Shown here piece after piece: positions 61,995 through 64,000 of a DNA stretch of 64,000 nucleotides; within the stretch, counting starts at the first letter, position 1, and every line of letters starts with the position of its first letter. Location of the stretch: the NCBI GenBank assembly GCA_054601695.1, contig BAAHQB010000010.1:124001-188000 (forward strand), read 5' to 3'. This DNA is from Amorphochlora amoebiformis (Eukaryota > Cercozoa > Chlorarachniophyceae). The position numbers and the translations under genes are program-made. The notes under the pieces were generated by a model that ran no database searches, was not told the origin of the DNA, and saw only the letters and a program-made list of their open reading frames with translations.

Positions 61995-64000
61995 AAGCGA
62001 CACGTACTGCCCTACTCAAGTGGACTGCCAAGCTGAAGCTTACCAAGGAGGACGACTGGACCAAGTACGCCAAGAGCGTCTCTATGATGGTGAAGGCACT
62101 TCAGCTCGAGGACTGCATGAAGCTTGGGGCACGATCCATCATGGATTGGAAGAATCCTGACGCTCTACGTCCACAGCATGTGGTTGAGATGAAGGAGGGG
62201 AAATGGGCAACGAATCTCGATGGGAAAGAGGACGCGCATATAAAGTTGAGGATGCTACTGCATGCTACATTGGTGCTCACGGTGGGACGTAAGTATGAAC
62301 ATCTTACAACCGGGAGGGAGGATCCAGTGTACCTCTGGGCTCGTCTGCGCGCTGGCATCGAGGGTCCACGACTGTTTAGGAGGATGAAGCTACAGAAGAA
62401 GTTGAATCGTCAGACGCTTGACGATTACAGCGGCGATTTCGGGAAGCTGGCTTCGGAGATCGAGGAGACGGCGGATGCACTCACCGGGCTGGGCAAGACC
62501 ATGGACGACGAGGACAGGATCGTGGCGCTCATGATGGCTCTCCCGGAGGACGAGTACGGCTCTACACTCGAGAATATTGCACTGCACCCTACTACCTACC
62601 AAGCGGCGGTAACGGCGATCACTAGTGTTGCGGCAAGGAAGGCGGCTAACAACTATGAGACCAAGGTAAAGGATATCGTGGCGGCCGGCCATGAGCATCA
62701 AGGGACCAAGAATCTCAAGGACATGTCTGCGAAGGATCTTGCGAAGATGAAGACTAGGATCGACAAGTTGATGACCGCGAAGTCTGGGAGGCCGAAGGGA
62801 GCATCGAGGAAGTTCAGGGGCAAATGTTTCAAGTGCAAAAAGAAGGGGCACATGAAGAAGGATTGTCCATTGCTCAACAAACAAGATGATGATGCGGCGA
62901 TACTTGAGGATGGCAGCGAATCGGATTACAACTGGAGCACGGTGGCAGGCAACTGGGGCGACGGCTCGACTGCTGGATATCTGGTGCTCGACAGTGGATG
63001 CACGAGGAGCTGCTTCAAGGACAAGCGGTACTTCAAGACCTTCAGGGTGGTGAAGAATCATGCTTTCAAGCTAGGCAACGGCGAGACCCGAATGGAATCC
63101 AAGGGCTTTGGGGACGTTGAAGTGCCACTAAGGAATGGGAAAGTACTCAAGATGACCAATGTGGCATATTGCCCCGGAGCTGCGGCGAACTACGTGGCTC
63201 AACGGCGGCTACGTGAAGATGGATATCGACTCAGGTTCGTGGGGGAGCAGGACGACGTCTCGATTATGAAGGATGGAGATGAGATCTGCAGGACTTCTGG
63301 GACCAAGAAGAAGCTCTTCCTCATCCCTGTGGCGAACGATGATAACCTTGGCGCATGGTTTGACGACAAGGCGAGGTCGAGGTCCTTATGGAAATGGCAC
63401 CTGGCACTAGGACATACGCCAAGTAGGGTCATCAAGAAGATGAAGAAGTCGGGAGTCGTGGCTGGATTGTCAATTTCGGATGTCAAGGAGCATCCAGAGG
63501 TATGCGAATGCTGCCAAGTCACGAAGATGAAGAAGCAACCAATGAGCTCCAAGAAACCGAAGGAGCACAAGGTGAAGACGGTGATGGATACATGGCATGG
63601 AGACGTTATTGGAAAGTACGTCGGGTCACCAGAGGGCAGCTATGCTATCGTTTTGGCCGACGAAGGATCTGGATACCTGATGGGAACATCGTTAGGAGGC
63701 AAGAAGTTTTACAAGGAGTTCAAGGCTTACCTGGAGATGTTGGAGAACAAAACTGGCAAAAGATTGAAGAGGTTCGTGTACGACGACGGCAAGGAGGTGC
63801 TAGATAAGCAGCTGGTGGACTACTGCCGTGGAAAGGGCATTGAAATCGTTCAGGCAGCACCAAGAACACCACAGCAGAATGGGTTCATCGAGAGGCGAAT
63901 CCAGACGGTCAAGAGAATGACTCGGGCAGCGCTGAAGCAAAGCGGCTTGGGATTGAAGTATTGGCCAGCAGCACTCCGATATGCGATATATACACTTAAT
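61985..64000 (+). CDS. Copia Gag-Pol polyprotein, N-terminal part
   Basis: A single frame of 672 codons with no stop, truncated by the window edge. In order: Gag (about 1-270); CCHC zinc knuckle CFKCKKKGHMKKDC at 281-294; aspartic protease VLDSGCTRSC with catalytic D336; GAG-pre-integrase/HHCC zinc site with WHLALGH (H472, H477) and CECC (C507, C510); integrase core with D540 (WHGDV), D600 (VYDDG) and E636 (NGFIERR), giving D-D-35-E spacing. The Pro-IN order before RT is Ty1/copia type. All catalytic residues seen are intact and there is no frameshift, so this looks like a young copy. RT and RNase H should follow beyond 64000. Confidence 0.97.
   Translation, partial: MSFEATRTALLKWTAKLKLTKEDDWTKYAKSVSMMVKALQLEDCMKLGARSIMDWKNPDALRPQHVVEMKEGKWATNLDGKEDAHIKLRMLLHATLVLTVGRKYEHLTTGREDPVYLWARLRAGIEGPRLFRRMKLQKKLNRQTLDDYSGDFGKLASEIEETADALTGLGKTMDDEDRIVALMMALPEDEYGSTLENIALHPTTYQAAVTAITSVAARKAANNYETKVKDIVAAGHEHQGTKNLKDMSAKDLAKMKTRIDKLMTAKSGRPKGASRKFRGKCFKCKKKGHMKKDCPLLNKQDDDAAILEDGSESDYNWSTVAGNWGDGSTAGYLVLDSGCTRSCFKDKRYFKTFRVVKNHAFKLGNGETRMESKGFGDVEVPLRNGKVLKMTNVAYCPGAAANYVAQRRLREDGYRLRFVGEQDDVSIMKDGDEICRTSGTKKKLFLIPVANDDNLGAWFDDKARSRSLWKWHLALGHTPSRVIKKMKKSGVVAGLSISDVKEHPEVCECCQVTKMKKQPMSSKKPKEHKVKTVMDTWHGDVIGKYVGSPEGSYAIVLADEGSGYLMGTSLGGKKFYKEFKAYLEMLENKTGKRLKRFVYDDGKEVLDKQLVDYCRGKGIEIVQAAPRTPQQNGFIERRIQTVKRMTRAALKQSGLGLKYWPAALRYAIYTLN

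Overview
The window comes from a eukaryotic nuclear chromosome, probably a flagellate or other protist; I cannot name the taxon. The signs are a nuclear tRNA-Lys(CTT), ribosomal protein and Ski-complex genes, a Tubby-like gene, very intron-rich genes (up to 24 exons) and many telomere-type TTAGGG arrays. Most of the sequence is (AT)n and other simple repeats, and nearly all long ORFs here are low-complexity translations of them. The real genes are chains of 12-120 nt exons lying as GC-richer islands in those repeats. I found them by eye from splice signals, uninterrupted reading phase and protein family motifs. Coordinates may be off by a base or two.

Layout, left to right: an unrecognised gene (-, 901-3069, 5' end missing); a TLC-domain membrane protein (-, 3898-14100, 14 exons); the ubiquitin-eL40 fusion (+, 14430-15870, 3 exons); an MFSD5-type molybdate-anion transporter (-, 18057-33954, 24 exons, 451 aa); tRNA-Lys (-, 34078-34149); a basic CxxC protein (+, 34483-39619, 8 exons); WDR61/SKI8 (-, 40570-44388, 9 exons); ribosomal protein uL15/RPL27A (+, 44582-46097, 5 exons); a Tubby-like protein (-, 47222-57750, 21 exons, 416 aa); a coiled-coil-like gene (+, from 57876, open at its 3' end); and from 61743 a Ty1/copia retrotransposon running off the window. 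From the TLC gene onward the genes alternate in strand. Divergent pairs are separated by about 0.1-0.5 kb, and convergent pairs by 1-2 kb spacers of which all three carry CTAG-rich sequence.

The most unusual feature is the introns. The telomere-like arrays are intronic and oriented: sense-strand CCCTAA lies before acceptors, and sense TTAGGG, where present, lies on the donor side. Some introns are telomere-like from splice site to splice site. Several introns also contain repeated copies of the adjacent exon edge with its splice site; one transporter exon end plus donor occurs 13 extra times. A 45-bp element recurs in the introns of three unrelated genes, always in the same orientation relative to TTAGGG. 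Three GC donors and one apparent GA donor are needed to keep frame.
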